The notes below the pieces were generated by a model that was given only the letters and a program-made list of their open reading frames with translations, was not told the origin of the DNA and did not search any database. This document shows positions 15,634 through 24,454 of a DNA stretch of 64,000 nt, one piece after another (position 1 is the first letter of the stretch; every line of letters begins with the position of its first letter). The DNA comes from Glycomyces sambucus (lineage in GTDB: Bacteria; Actinomycetota; Actinomycetes; Mycobacteriales; Micromonosporaceae), in the NCBI RefSeq assembly GCF_900102815.1, contig NZ_FNGF01000006.1, forward strand, positions 248,001-312,000, given 5' to 3'. The translations under genes were made by a program, and so were the position numbers.

Positions 15634-16518
15634 ATGACCCAGCGGACTCTGCGCGAGCGCATCCCGACCCAGCTCAAGGCCGTCGTCGGCCACTCCTCGC
15701 GCACCTTCGGGCGCCTGACGGCCTCCTCGCGGATGCTGCCGGGCCTGCTGGTGTGCGGCGGCCAGCGCTGCGGCACCACCTCCCTGTACCGGGCCCTGGC
15801 CCAGCACCCGGCGATCCTGAAGCCGGTGTTCCACAAGGGCGTGCACTACTTCGACACGAACTACCAGCGCGGCCCGGCCTGGTACCGCGGGCACTTCCCC
15901 ACGCAGGGGGCGGGCGCGCGCGTCGCCGACCGGACCGGCCTGGTGCCGATCGCGTTCGAGTCGAGCCCGTACTACCTGTACCACCCGCTCGCGGCGGCGC
16001 GCTTCGCGCGGGACCTGCCGGACGTCAAGGTGATCGTGCTGGTCCGCGACCCGGTCGAGCGGGCGTGGTCGCACCACGCGCACGAGGTGGCGCGCGGGTT
16101 CGAGCCGATCGCGGACTTCGCCGAGGCCGTGGAGGCCGAGCCGTCGCGGCTCGACGGCGTCGAGGCGCGGCTGCGGGCCGACCCGGCGCTGTACAGCTTC
16201 GCGCACCAGCACCACGCGTACACCGCGCGCGGGCAGTACACGGACTTCCTGGAGCCGCTGGCGGCGCAGGTGGGCCGCGACCGGGTGCTGGTGCTGGACT
16301 CGGGCGAGTTCTTCACCCGGCCCGAGGACGCGTTCGAGCGGGTCCTGCGGTTCCTGGGCCTGCCGTGGATCGGCGAGTTCGCGTTCGCGCGCCACAACGC
16401 GCGCGGGCGCCCCTCCCCCATGTCCGCGGAGCTGCGGGAGCTGCTGACCGAGCACTACGGGCCCTACGACGAGCGGCTCGCGGACTGGCTCGGAGGGGTG
16501 CCGAGTTGGCGGCGCTGA
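15634..16518 (+). CDS. PAPS-dependent sulfotransferase (Sulfotransfer_1 type)
   Basis: 294 residues. The 5'-phosphosulfate loop is CGGQRCGTTSLYRAL (from residue 41), and the 3'-phosphate site is VIVLVRDPVERAWSHH (about 131-146) with the usual Arg and Ser. ESSPYYLYHP and the C-terminal FLGLPW segment also match carbohydrate sulfotransferases of the NDST/heparan type. It would transfer sulfate from PAPS to a sugar hydroxyl or amine of the repeat unit on the cytoplasmic side. Start ATG at 15634 with AAGGA ahead of it, 17 bases past the kinase stop. PAP produced here would be a substrate for the CysQ encoded at 51.8 kb. Confidence 0.88.
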   Translation: MTQRTLRERIPTQLKAVVGHSSRTFGRLTASSRMLPGLLVCGGQRCGTTSLYRALAQHPAILKPVFHKGVHYFDTNYQRGPAWYRGHFPTQGAGARVADRTGLVPIAFESSPYYLYHPLAAARFARDLPDVKVIVLVRDPVERAWSHHAHEVARGFEPIADFAEAVEAEPSRLDGVEARLRADPALYSFAHQHHAYTARGQYTDFLEPLAAQVGRDRVLVLDSGEFFTRPEDAFERVLRFLGLPWIGEFAFARHNARGRPSPMSAELRELLTEHYGPYDERLADWLGGVPSWRR

Positions 16519-17966
16519 CCGCGCAGGACGCGGAGGCGGGGACCCGGGAGGAGCTGCGCGGCACCGCCCGCGGGGGCCTGGCGAACCTGGTCGGGGCCGC
16601 GGTCTCGGGGCTCGGGGGCCTGGCGGTCACGTGGCTGGCGGCCGTCGCGCTGAGCCCCGCCGAGGCGGGCGCGTTCTTCGCGGCGACCTCGGTGTTCATG
16701 CTCGCGGGCGCGCTCGCGCGCCTGGGGACCCCGACGGGGCTCGTGTACTGGGTCGCCCGGCTGCACCGGAACGGGCGGGACGGGGCGATCGGGTCGGTGC
16801 TGCGGCTGGGCCTGTGGCCGGCCGCGATCGCGTCGTTCGCGGCGGCGTTCGCGCTGCTGCTGACGGCGCCGCTGTTCGCGAGCCCGGACCTGGTGCGGCT
16901 GCTCGCGGTGTTCATCCCCGCGTCGGTGGCGATGGAGTCGCTGCTGGCGGCCACGCGCGGGTACCGTCTCATGGGCCCGTCGGTGGTCATCGACAAGCTC
17001 GGGCGCACGGTCGCCCAGCTCCTCGGCCTCGGGGCGATCGCCCTGGCGGGGACGGCGACGGCGCAGTGGATCACGTTCGCGTGGGTGCTGCCGTACTTCC
17101 CCGCGGCGCTCGCCGCGGGCTGGTACCTGCTGCGGCGCCACCGGGCCTCGGGCGCGGACCGGGAGTTCCCCGACCGGGTCTCAGCGCGGGCGTTCTGGGG
17201 GTTCACCGCGCCGCGGGCGGCGGCGAGCGTGGCGCAGCTGGGGCTCCAGCGGCTCGACATCATCATGGTGGCGGCGCTCGCGGGCCTGGGCGCGGCGGCG
17301 GTCTACACGGTGGCGACCCGGTTCGTGATCGTCGGCCAGATGGCCTCGGGCGCGGTGGGCCAGTCGGTGCAGCCGCGAGCGGCGGCGGCGATGGCCGCGG
17401 GCGCGCCCGCGTCGGCGCGGGCGCTGTACCAGGAGTCGACGGCGTGGATCGTGTCGCTGACCTGGCCGGTGTACCTGGCGGTGGGCCTCCTCGCCGACTG
17501 GTACCTGCGGGTGTTCGGCGGCGAGTACGCCACGGACGAGGCGCGCACGGTGGTGTGGGTGCTGGTCCCGGCGATGATGTGCGCCTCGGCGTGCGGGGTG
17601 GTGGACTCGATGCTGTCGATGGCGGGGAAGACCTCCTGGCAGCTGATCGACGTCTCCGTCTCACTCGTCGTCAACGTCGGGTTGAACCTGGCGCTGATCC
17701 CCACGATGGGCGTCGTCGGCGCGGCGATCGCGTGGTCGGCGGCGGTCCTGGTCAATAATTTGGTTCCACTCGCGCAGCTCTGGCGCGCCTTCGGGCTGCA
17801 TCCGTTCGGGGCGCTGACGCGGCGTGCGCTGCTCGCGGCGGGCCTCGGGTTCGGGGTCCTGCCGCTGGCGGTCTCGCCGTTCGGTCCGGTGTGGACGCTC
17901 GCCGCGCTGGCGGCGGCCGGTGCCGCGTGGGCGGTGGCGCTGCTGCGCTACCGGACCAGGATCTGA
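16506..17966 (+). CDS. Polysaccharide flippase (Wzx/MATE-like)
   Basis: 486 residues with about 12-14 predicted membrane helices from residue 20 to the end, in the pattern of the MOP/MVF flippase superfamily. Typical pieces are GAFFAATSVFMLAGALARLG, the central FWGFTAPRAAASVAQLGLQRLD and IPTMGVVGAAIAWS. Likely role: moving lipid-linked repeat units across the membrane to the polymerase. Start is probably TTG at 16506, 13 bases inside the sulfotransferase gene and about seven bases after GGAGGGG. No ATG or GTG is better placed. Overlap implies coupling. Confidence 0.85.
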   Translation: MAALTAQDAEAGTREELRGTARGGLANLVGAAVSGLGGLAVTWLAAVALSPAEAGAFFAATSVFMLAGALARLGTPTGLVYWVARLHRNGRDGAIGSVLRLGLWPAAIASFAAAFALLLTAPLFASPDLVRLLAVFIPASVAMESLLAATRGYRLMGPSVVIDKLGRTVAQLLGLGAIALAGTATAQWITFAWVLPYFPAALAAGWYLLRRHRASGADREFPDRVSARAFWGFTAPRAAASVAQLGLQRLDIIMVAALAGLGAAAVYTVATRFVIVGQMASGAVGQSVQPRAAAAMAAGAPASARALYQESTAWIVSLTWPVYLAVGLLADWYLRVFGGEYATDEARTVVWVLVPAMMCASACGVVDSMLSMAGKTSWQLIDVSVSLVVNVGLNLALIPTMGVVGAAIAWSAAVLVNNLVPLAQLWRAFGLHPFGALTRRALLAAGLGFGVLPLAVSPFGPVWTLAALAAAGAAWAVALLRYRTRI

Positions 17967-17977
17967 GGGGGAGCACC

Positions 17978-18709
17978 GTGGCAGCCAACTACACCGAGGT
18001 CTTCCGGGACCCGACGGCGGTCGAGAAGTACGCCGAGCGCACCTACGCGCCCGGGACGTTCTCGTCGATCGTGTCGAGCCGGCAGACGGGCTGGCTGCGC
18101 GGTTTCGTGCCGCACGCGTTCGGGATGCCGCCGGTGCACCACGACTTCGCGTCGGGGACGGGCCGGGTCGCGCGGATGCTCGCGGGCCTGGTGTCGGTGT
18201 CGCACGGGTACGACACGTCGGAGGCGATGCTCCAGAAGGGCCGGGAGCTGGGCACGCCGGGGCACGCGCACCTGGTGGCGCCGGGCCTGGCGGTGCCGGA
18301 GCCGGACGAGACGCGGCCGCGCCTGGTGACGGCGTTCCGGTTCGTGCTCAACGTGGACCTGCACCTGCGGGACCAGTTGATGGACTTCGCGTCGATGGCG
18401 CTGCCGGACCCGGACTCGGGGCTGCTGCTGGTGGAGAACCACGGGAACGCGTCGTCGCTGCGGCACCTGCGCAAGACCTTCGGGCGCCTGGACGCGCACA
18501 CGTGGTTCCAGGAGCTGTCGCACGAGGAGATGGCGGAGCTGTTCGACCGGCACGGGTTCGAGCTGGTCGGCATGCAGGGCTTCACGATGTTCACGCAGGG
18601 GTGCTACCGGCGGCCGTGGATCTGGGCGTCGAAGGCCGCCGACACGATGCTGTGCTCGCCGATGTCGAAGTGGGCCACGGACGTCGTCTACATCGCCCGC
18701 AGGCGGTAG
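17978..18709 (+). CDS. Class I SAM methyltransferase-like protein
   Basis: 243 residues opening AANYTEVFRDPTAVEKYAERTYAPGTFSS. A Rossmann-type motif I is recognisable but weak (VHHDFASGTGRVARMLAG). The next acidic position is HGYDTSEAMLQKG, where the YDxSxxML pattern usually contacts SAM, and the later AFRFVLNVD and SGLLLVENHG strands follow. This suggests an O-methyltransferase decorating the polysaccharide or a precursor. Start GTG at 17978 behind GAGGGGGAG, 11 bases after the flippase stop. Last gene of the operon before a hairpin. Confidence 0.75.
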   Translation: MAANYTEVFRDPTAVEKYAERTYAPGTFSSIVSSRQTGWLRGFVPHAFGMPPVHHDFASGTGRVARMLAGLVSVSHGYDTSEAMLQKGRELGTPGHAHLVAPGLAVPEPDETRPRLVTAFRFVLNVDLHLRDQLMDFASMALPDPDSGLLLVENHGNASSLRHLRKTFGRLDAHTWFQELSHEEMAELFDRHGFELVGMQGFTMFTQGCYRRPWIWASKAADTMLCSPMSKWATDVVYIARRR

Positions 18710-18711
18710 AC

Positions 18712-18736
18712 GCACTGCCCGGCGACCGGGCGGTGC
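18712..18736. terminator. Hairpin between converging methyltransferase and WecG-type genes
   Basis: GCACTGCCCG (18712-18721) and CGGGCGGTGC (18727-18736) pair over ten positions with one G-U, around a GCGAC loop, two bases after the methyltransferase stop. Confidence 0.6.
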
Positions 18737-18758
18737 CGTCCGGTCCGCAGGGGCGCGC

Positions 18759-19580
18759 TCAGGGCCGGTTCCGGCGTGCTCCCGCGGCCTCGGCGAGGAG
18801 CCGCAGCGCCTCGGGGAGGTCGTCGCGGAGGTAGCGGCGCACGAGGCGGCGGGGCTCCGAGCACATCCGGAACAGCCATTCGGTGCCGGTGCGCCGCATC
18901 CACTTCGGGGCGCGGCGGCGGTATCCGGCGATGAAGTCGATGCTCGCGCCGCAGCCGAGGAGCCACGCCCTGGGGGCCGCGGTGCGCAGGCGCACGCACA
19001 CGTGCTCCTGCTTCGGGAACCCCAGGCCGACGTAGACCAGGTCGGGGGCGGCGGCCTGGACGCGCTCGACCAGCGCGCGCCACTGCGACTCGTCCGTGTC
19101 GAAGCCCATCGGGGGGCACCAGGCGCCGACCACCTTCAGGCCCGGGTAGCGGGCTTCGAGGATCTCGGCGGCGCGCTCGGTGGGGCGCGCGGCGCCATCG
19201 GGCGTGCCGCCCAGGAGCGCGATGCGCAGGCCCCGTTCGGAGGCCGCGGCCGACAGGCTCCACACCAGGTCGGAGCCGGCGACCCGGGCGGGCAGCGGCG
19301 TGCCCGCGAGCCGGGCCGCCCACACCAGCGGCGCCCCGTCGGCGGTGACGAGGTCGGCGGCGTCGACGACCGCGCGCAGTTCGGGGCGGCGGCGCGCGGC
19401 GGCGACGATGTCCACGTTCGGGGTGACGATCCGCCCCCCGCGGCCGGCCTCGATCGACGCGAGCACGCGCGCAACCGCCTCGGCCTCCGTGACGGGGTCG
19501 ATGCCGATGCCGCCCAAGCGGACTCGTGGGGAAGGTCTGCCGCTCGCGCCTCCGGCGCGCGCAGGGCCCAAGCGCTCCAT
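18759..19580 (-). CDS. WecG/TagA/CpsF family glycosyltransferase (GT26)
   Basis: 273 residues. The family signatures are present: GGIGIDPVTEAEAV, IVTPNVDIVAAAR, the catalytic region LVTADGAPLVWAARL, LRIALLGGTPD, PDLVYVGLGFPKQE, and the CGASIDFIAGYRRRAPKWMRRTGTEWLFR tail that mediates membrane contact. GT26 enzymes add the second sugar to polyprenyl-diphosphate-linked saccharides. In this locus it would act just after the priming transferase. Start ATG at 19580; a -10-like TAGCGT lies eight bases upstream, so the message may be nearly leaderless. It points against the operons on both sides. Confidence 0.88.
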   Translation of the reverse strand: MERLGPARAGGASGRPSPRVRLGGIGIDPVTEAEAVARVLASIEAGRGGRIVTPNVDIVAAARRRPELRAVVDAADLVTADGAPLVWAARLAGTPLPARVAGSDLVWSLSAAASERGLRIALLGGTPDGAARPTERAAEILEARYPGLKVVGAWCPPMGFDTDESQWRALVERVQAAAPDLVYVGLGFPKQEHVCVRLRTAAPRAWLLGCGASIDFIAGYRRRAPKWMRRTGTEWLFRMCSEPRRLVRRYLRDDLPEALRLLAEAAGARRNRP

Positions 19581-19691
19581 GACATCAGACGCTAGAGCCC
19601 GGCGGGCGGTTTTCCGGGTTTTTTCGGTCCAGGGCGTGTCCCCGACCCCACCCCGGCTCGTTATAGGAGTCGATACAGGGGGAGCACGAGG

Positions 19692-20726
19692 GTGAGCGAG
19701 GGTTCAGTGAGCTGGAGAACGGCCGAGCAGTCCGAGCAGTCCGAGAACCGCGTCAAGGTGGTCTTCATCGGGGGCCTGGGCCGCTCCGGCACCACGCTCC
19801 TGGAGCGCCTGCTGGGGCAGCTGCCCGGGGTCGTCCCGCTCGGGGAGATCACCCACCTGTGGGAGCGGGACCTGGTCGGCAACGAGATGTGCGCGTGCGG
19901 CGCGACCTTCTCGCACTGCGAGTTCTGGCAGCGCATCGGCTCGCGCGCGTTCGGGTCCTGGGAGGACGTGGACGTCGAGCGGCTGAACGCCCTGAAGCAC
20001 ACCGTCGACCGCACCCGGCACATCCCGGCGCTCGCCGCGAAGAAGCTCGCGCCCGCGCAGCACCAGCTCGTCACCGAGTACGCCGAGTACTTCGAGAAGA
20101 TCTACGCCGCCGCCGCGAAGGACACGCGGGCGCAGGTCGTGGTCGACTCCTCGAAGCACGCGTCACTCGCGTACTGCCTGCGCTGGTCCCCGAAGATCGA
20201 TCTGCGGGTCATGCACGTCGTGCGCGACTCGCGCGGCGTCGCCTACTCGTGGACGAAGCAGGTGCGCCGTCCCGAGTCGCCCACCGGCGACCAGATGACC
20301 CGCTACTCCCCCGCGAAGGCCGCGATGCTGTGGAACGCGCAGAACGCCGCGTTCAGCCTCCTGGCCCGCCGCGGGGTCCCGGTGCGGCGGGTCCGGTACG
20401 AGCGGATCATCCAGCGCCCCAGGCGGGTCATCGCCTCGCTCGCGCGGTTCTGCGGGCTCGACCTGGTCGAGTCGGACCTGAACTACATCGGCGACGGCTG
20501 GGCCGACCTGGGCCCGAGCCACTCGGCGGCGGGCAACCCGATGCGGTTCACCGTCGGGCGCATCCCGATCTTCCCCGACGAGGCGTGGACCGAGGACCTC
20601 TCGGACGGCACCCGCAGGATGGTCTCGACCTTGACGCGGCCCCTCCTGGGGAGGTATGGGTACCTGAGCGAGGACGATGCGCCGCTGGAGGATCCCGCAC
20701 GCGAAGAGGTGAGCGCACGTGACTGA
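19692..20726 (+). CDS. Second sulfotransferase
   Basis: 344 residues. 5'-phosphosulfate loop GGLGRSGTTLLERLLG from residue 27; VVVDSSKHASLAYCL and the 3'-phosphate segment LRVMHVVRDSRGVAYSW follow. This pattern (DSSK, RDSRG) is that of the Sulfotransfer_3/tyrosyl-protein-sulfotransferase-like group and differs from the enzyme at 15.6 kb, so the two are not recent duplicates. A CACGATFSHCEFW cysteine cluster lies near 60-70. Start GTG at 19692 after GGGGAG; the first residues contain a small 9-base tandem repeat coding EQSEQSE. The next gene overlaps by eight bases. Confidence 0.85.
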   Translation: MSEGSVSWRTAEQSEQSENRVKVVFIGGLGRSGTTLLERLLGQLPGVVPLGEITHLWERDLVGNEMCACGATFSHCEFWQRIGSRAFGSWEDVDVERLNALKHTVDRTRHIPALAAKKLAPAQHQLVTEYAEYFEKIYAAAAKDTRAQVVVDSSKHASLAYCLRWSPKIDLRVMHVVRDSRGVAYSWTKQVRRPESPTGDQMTRYSPAKAAMLWNAQNAAFSLLARRGVPVRRVRYERIIQRPRRVIASLARFCGLDLVESDLNYIGDGWADLGPSHSAAGNPMRFTVGRIPIFPDEAWTEDLSDGTRRMVSTLTRPLLGRYGYLSEDDAPLEDPAREEVSARD

Positions 20727-21648
20727 CTGGCCTTCCGTCGGGGTCGTGATCCCGACGCACGACCGCCCGCAGCAGATGCGGGCCGCCCTGCGGTCGGTGC
20801 TGACCCAGTTCTACCCCGGCGCGATCGAGGTCGTCGTGGTCTTCGACCGGGCCAAGCCCGACCCGGGCCTGGAGGCGGAGCTCAACGGCGGGCCCGCCGC
20901 GACCGAGGGGCGCCCGGTGCGGGTGGTCCGCAACGAGCGCACCCCGGGCCTGGCGGGGGCCCGCAACACCGGGATCGCCGCGGTCGAGACCGACCTGGTC
21001 GCGTTCCTCGACGACGACGACGAATGGCTGCCCGGGAAGCTCGCCGCGCAGGTCGCGGCCCTCGGCACCGAGGCCGAGCTGTGCACCACCGCGATCGAGG
21101 TCGACTACCGCGGCAAGCGGAACGCGCGGCTCGCGCTCAAGTCGACCGTGCGCCACGTGGACCTGCTGCGGTCGCGGATGATGATGCTCCACTCCTCGAC
21201 GTTCCTGTTCCGCCGCTCGGCGCTCCTGGGCGGGCTCGGGCTCGTCGCGGAGGACGCCCCGGGCTCGCAGAACGAGGACTGGGACATGCTCCTGCGGGCG
21301 TCCCGGCGCCGGCCGATCGCGCACGTGGACACGCCGTACGCGCTCGTGAACTGGGCCGGGTCGCACTTCGAGACCCGCTGGGACACCAAGATCTCCTCGT
21401 TGCGGTGGATCCTCGACCGCCACCCCGAGATCCACGGCAGCCCCGAGGGCGCCGCGCGGGTCTACGGGCAGATCGCGTGCTGGCACGCGGCGATCGGCGA
21501 CCGCAAGGAGGCCCTGCGGTGGGCCCTGCGCGCCACGAAGGCGAACCCGGGCGAGCCCCGCGCGGCCGTCGCCGCCGCCGCGGCGGCCGGCATCGTGGGC
21601 GTCCCCGCGGTGATGGCGGCCCTGCACCGCCGCGGCCGCGGCATCTGA
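20719..21648 (+). CDS. Family 2 glycosyltransferase
   Basis: 309 residues of the GT-A fold. Seen: SVGVVIPTHDRPQQMRAALRSVL, RNERTPGLAGARNTGIAAV and the metal-binding FLDDDDEWLPGKLAAQ, with the acceptor-side region NEDWDMLLRASRR. After about 240 the chain becomes helical and Ala-rich (tetratricopeptide-like spacing), possibly a docking tail. Start GTG at 20719 inside the end of the sulfotransferase gene, so the two are coupled. It likely builds the repeat unit of the same polysaccharide. Intergenic sequence to 21814 then carries the regulatory repeats. Confidence 0.85.
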   Translation: MTDWPSVGVVIPTHDRPQQMRAALRSVLTQFYPGAIEVVVVFDRAKPDPGLEAELNGGPAATEGRPVRVVRNERTPGLAGARNTGIAAVETDLVAFLDDDDEWLPGKLAAQVAALGTEAELCTTAIEVDYRGKRNARLALKSTVRHVDLLRSRMMMLHSSTFLFRRSALLGGLGLVAEDAPGSQNEDWDMLLRASRRRPIAHVDTPYALVNWAGSHFETRWDTKISSLRWILDRHPEIHGSPEGAARVYGQIACWHAAIGDRKEALRWALRATKANPGEPRAAVAAAAAAGIVGVPAVMAALHRRGRGI

Positions 21649-21719
21649 ACCGGCACGGCGTCTGCACCTTCGCTGTATCCGAACGGCCGCGGCCCTTCCC
21701 GTTCACCGCTTGTCCGCTC

Positions 21720-21764
21720 GTTATTCACTGCTTAGCGGCCGCTTAACCTCCGGCCCAATACGGT
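21720..21764 (+). promoter_or_regulatory. Three 11-bp direct repeats and -10 box before the DUF4956-VTC operon
   Basis: Head-to-tail 11-mers: GTTATTCACTG (21720-21730), CTTAGCGGCCG (21731-21741) and CTTAACCTCCG (21742-21752). A -10-like TACGGT lies at 21759-21764, 17 bases from the start of the last repeat. Three repeats one helical turn apart, abutting the -10, are the usual pattern for an OmpR/PhoB-family activator. The same arrangement recurs at 25194-25226 beside the response regulator gene. Confidence 0.65.
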
Positions 21765-21814
21765 TCCTCCCATGCCGCCCGACCGGGCGGCGCCCCGGCC
21801 CCCGAGGAGGAACC

Positions 21815-22420
21815 GTGAGTCTCGCGCTCGCACTCGCCCTGCCCGTCGACCTGTTCGCGATCACCGTGCTCGCGTGCGCGATCTACTACCGGCGGCACCA
21901 CCGCACCGACCTCGCGCTCGCGTACGTCGCCCTGAACGTCGGGGTCTTCGCGGTCTCGGCGCTCATGCTCTCGCAGCAGGTGAGCCTCGGACTCGCGTTC
22001 GGGCTCTTCGGGGTCCTGTCGATCCTGCGGCTGCGCTCGGACCAGATCTCCCAGCGCGACGTCGGCTACTACTTCACGGCCCTGGCGCTCGGCCTCATCA
22101 ACGGCATCGGGTCCTCGCGGCCGCTGGTGATGATCGGGCTGTCGGTCCTGCTGGTGGTCACCATGTTCGTGGCCGACCACCCGCGCCTGGCGTACCGGTC
22201 ACGCCACCGCATGGTCGTGCTCGACACGGTCCACCGCGACGAGGCGCGCCTGCGGGAGGACCTGGAGCGGCGCCTGGACGCCTCGGTGCGCAAGTTCGAG
22301 GTGGTCGACACCGACTACGTGCGCGAGACGATGACCGTCGACGTGCGCTTCGTGCCGCACGGGTCGCCGTCGCGGCGGGTCCCGGCCGAGCGCACCGTGC
22401 CGCTGGCGAGGACCCGGTGA
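21815..22420 (+). CDS. DUF4956 family membrane protein
   Basis: 201 residues starting GTG 21815 behind GAGGAGG. About five membrane helices span residues 4-120 (PVDLFAITVLACAIYY, YVALNVGVFAVSALML, LGLAFGLFGVLSILRL and two more). A cytoplasmic C-terminal domain of about 75 residues follows, with an ACT-like strand-helix pattern (RMVVLDTVHRDEARLREDLERRL, then VDTDYVRETMTVDVRF). DUF4956 proteins are regularly encoded next to VTC-domain proteins, as here, and are thought to work with them at the membrane; the function is not established. It overlaps the VTC gene by four bases. Confidence 0.88.
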   Translation: MSLALALALPVDLFAITVLACAIYYRRHHRTDLALAYVALNVGVFAVSALMLSQQVSLGLAFGLFGVLSILRLRSDQISQRDVGYYFTALALGLINGIGSSRPLVMIGLSVLLVVTMFVADHPRLAYRSRHRMVVLDTVHRDEARLREDLERRLDASVRKFEVVDTDYVRETMTVDVRFVPHGSPSRRVPAERTVPLARTR

Positions 22421-23172
22421 GCGGCCTCGGCGCGTTCGGCGCCATGGGGCTCGACGAGGTGGTCGCCGCCGCGGACCTCCAGACGCGCGTCGACACGAAG
22501 TACCTGCTGACGCCCGAGCGGTACCGGTGGTTCCAGGACCGCCTGGCGGACACCGGCGAGTGGTCGTGCCTCGACATCGGCGGGCGGCGCCGGTTCGCGT
22601 ACGAGTCGGTGTACTTCGACACCCCGGACCTCTTGACGTACCGGCAGCACCGGCAGGGCCGGCGGCGGCGCTTCAAGGTCCGCACCCGGCTCTACGCGGA
22701 CTCGGGCGACTGCGCGTTCGAGGTGAAGGTGAAGGGCGCCAGGCAGGACACGGTCAAGGAGCGCCTGCCGTACGCCGCGGCCGACGCCGCCCGGATCACC
22801 CCCGAGGCCGCCGCACACCTGGCGCGGGCGCTGCGGGAGGCGTACGGGATGGGCGTCCCGCCGGGCCTGGAGCCGCGGCTGCGCACCGACTACCGACGGC
22901 ATACGCTCGTGAACCCGGCTGCGGGCGTGCGCATCACGTGCGACGAGGACCTGCGGTGCGTCACCGCCTCCGGCACGGTGGCCGCGCGGCCGCGGTGCCT
23001 CGTGGAGGTCAAGGCGGCCCGGCCGGGCGGCTCGGCAGACCGTCTCCTGTGGTCGATGGGGGCGCGGCCGGTGGCGGTCTCGAAGTACTGCCTCGCGGTG
23101 GCGGTGCTCGCGCCCGGGATGCACGGGAACCCGTGGGCGCGGGCGCTCAACGAGTGCTTCCCGGGACGGTGA
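22417..23172 (+). CDS. VTC-domain protein (polyphosphate polymerase-like)
   Basis: 251 residues of the VTC/CYTH tunnel fold, related to the catalytic domain of yeast Vtc4, which makes polyphosphate from ATP. The tunnel residues expected in the family are visible: TKYLL near 26, YESVYFDTPDLLTYRQHRQG with RRRRFKVRTRLY, the FEVKVKG metal/phosphate strand, RTDYRRHTL, CLVEVKAA with its glutamate, and the late SKYCLAV lysine. The GTG at 22417 shares GTGA with the DUF4956 stop. No CotH-like gene, a frequent partner elsewhere, is present. Polyphosphate synthesis is inferred from the fold, not shown. Confidence 0.85.
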   Translation: MSGLGAFGAMGLDEVVAAADLQTRVDTKYLLTPERYRWFQDRLADTGEWSCLDIGGRRRFAYESVYFDTPDLLTYRQHRQGRRRRFKVRTRLYADSGDCAFEVKVKGARQDTVKERLPYAAADAARITPEAAAHLARALREAYGMGVPPGLEPRLRTDYRRHTLVNPAAGVRITCDEDLRCVTASGTVAARPRCLVEVKAARPGGSADRLLWSMGARPVAVSKYCLAVAVLAPGMHGNPWARALNECFPGR

Positions 23173-23194
23173 GCGGTGCGGTTTCGGTTGCGGC

Positions 23195-24454
23195 TCAGCC
23201 GAGTTCGAGCCTGATGAGCGCGCCCCTGCCGCCCGGGCCCTGGCCGAACACGAGCTGGCCGCCCGAGGCGGCGGCGGCGCGCCCGGCGATGTCGAGGCCC
23301 AGGCCCGTGGAGCCGCCTTCGGAGCGGCCGCGCTGGAACACCCCGAGGTTGGGGAGCCCCGGCCCTTCGTCCGCGACGTCCACTGTGGCACCCGACTCGT
23401 AGCGGGGCACGAGGCGGACCTCGAACGCGGTCCCGTCCGGGGTGTGCGCGAAGACGTTGGCGAGCAGCGAGTCCATGGCGGCGGCGAGGTCGGCGGCCGA
23501 CAGCGACACCGGCAGCGGCCCCGGCGCGAGCCGGACCCGGCACTCGCGGGCGGTGTCCTCCGCCAGCGCCGACCAGAACTCGACCCGCTCGGCCACGACG
23601 GCGGCGGCGTCGCAGGTCCCGGCCTGGGCCGGGTTGCGGGCGTCGCGGATCGCCTCGTTCACAGCCCGCTCCACATCGGCCACGGCCCGCTCCACGGGTT
23701 CGCGCTGCGCGTGGTCCCCCAGGGCCTCGGTCTCGAGTCTGAGGACGGTGAGCGGGGTCCGGAGCCGGTGCGAGAGGTCGGCGACCCGCTCGCGCTCGGC
23801 CTCCAGGAGCTCCCGGATGCGGTCGGCGAGGGTGTTCAGCGCGGTGCCGACGTTCCGCAGCTCCGCCGGGCCCGCGGCGTCGGCGCGGGCGTCGAGGTCG
23901 CCTCTGGCGAGGCGGTGGGACACGGCCGCGAGGTCGTGCAGCGGCACCAGGATCACCTGCGCGAGCCGCCACGCCAGCAGCAGCCCGAACCCCAAGAGCA
24001 GCAGGGCGATCGCGCCGAGGAGCAGCCACGAGCGGGCGACGCCGGCGGTGAGCTGGTCGTCGGAGACGTAGACGCGGATGACCGCGGCCCGCCCGTCGAC
24101 GTTCACGTTAAACAGGACCTCGCGGCCCCCGTCGGCCTCGGCGGTGATCGAGGACCCGGCCGCGGCGAGTTCGACCGCGTTCGAGCGCGGCGCGTCGACG
24201 CCGATGACCGACCCGTCGGGCCAGAACACCGTGACCGGGTACAGCCCGGCGACGTTGTAGCTCTCCACGGCCGCCTGCGTCGCGGCCCGGTCGCCGGAGC
24301 TGACCGTGCTCACGAGGGTCTGGCCCTCCTGCTGCGCGCTGTCGACCGCGTGCTGGGCCGCGCTGTTGCGCAGCAGGATCGCCATGGGGATCGAGAACGC
24401 CAGGAGGATGAGGCTCGCGGTGGCGGCCACGAGCAGCGTCAGCCGGGCCCTCAT
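23195..24454 (-). CDS. Two-component sensor histidine kinase
   Basis: 419 residues. A first membrane helix (about 5-28), an extracellular sensor loop (about 30-140, without cysteines), a second helix (about 142-163), HAMP (about 164-218), and a HisKA domain with H-box DLSHRLRTPLT, phospho-acceptor His229. The ATPase domain has the N-box LLANVFAHTPDG, G1 DEGPGLP and G2 STGLGLDIA. The ATG at 24454 overlaps the regulator stop (ATGA), so both are one transcript from the regulator side. It converges on the VTC gene with only 22 bases between and no clear terminator. The signal sensed is unknown. Confidence 0.92.
   Translation of the reverse strand: MRARLTLLVAATASLILLAFSIPMAILLRNSAAQHAVDSAQQEGQTLVSTVSSGDRAATQAAVESYNVAGLYPVTVFWPDGSVIGVDAPRSNAVELAAAGSSITAEADGGREVLFNVNVDGRAAVIRVYVSDDQLTAGVARSWLLLGAIALLLLGFGLLLAWRLAQVILVPLHDLAAVSHRLARGDLDARADAAGPAELRNVGTALNTLADRIRELLEAERERVADLSHRLRTPLTVLRLETEALGDHAQREPVERAVADVERAVNEAIRDARNPAQAGTCDAAAVVAERVEFWSALAEDTARECRVRLAPGPLPVSLSAADLAAAMDSLLANVFAHTPDGTAFEVRLVPRYESGATVDVADEGPGLPNLGVFQRGRSEGGSTGLGLDIAGRAAAASGGQLVFGQGPGGRGALIRLELG

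Noticed and set aside
19725-19747. CRISPR-like or regulatory repeat from the GAGCAGTCC tandem units
   Set aside because: It is only a two-and-a-half-copy 9-base repeat inside the coding sequence of the second sulfotransferase, encoding EQSEQSE.
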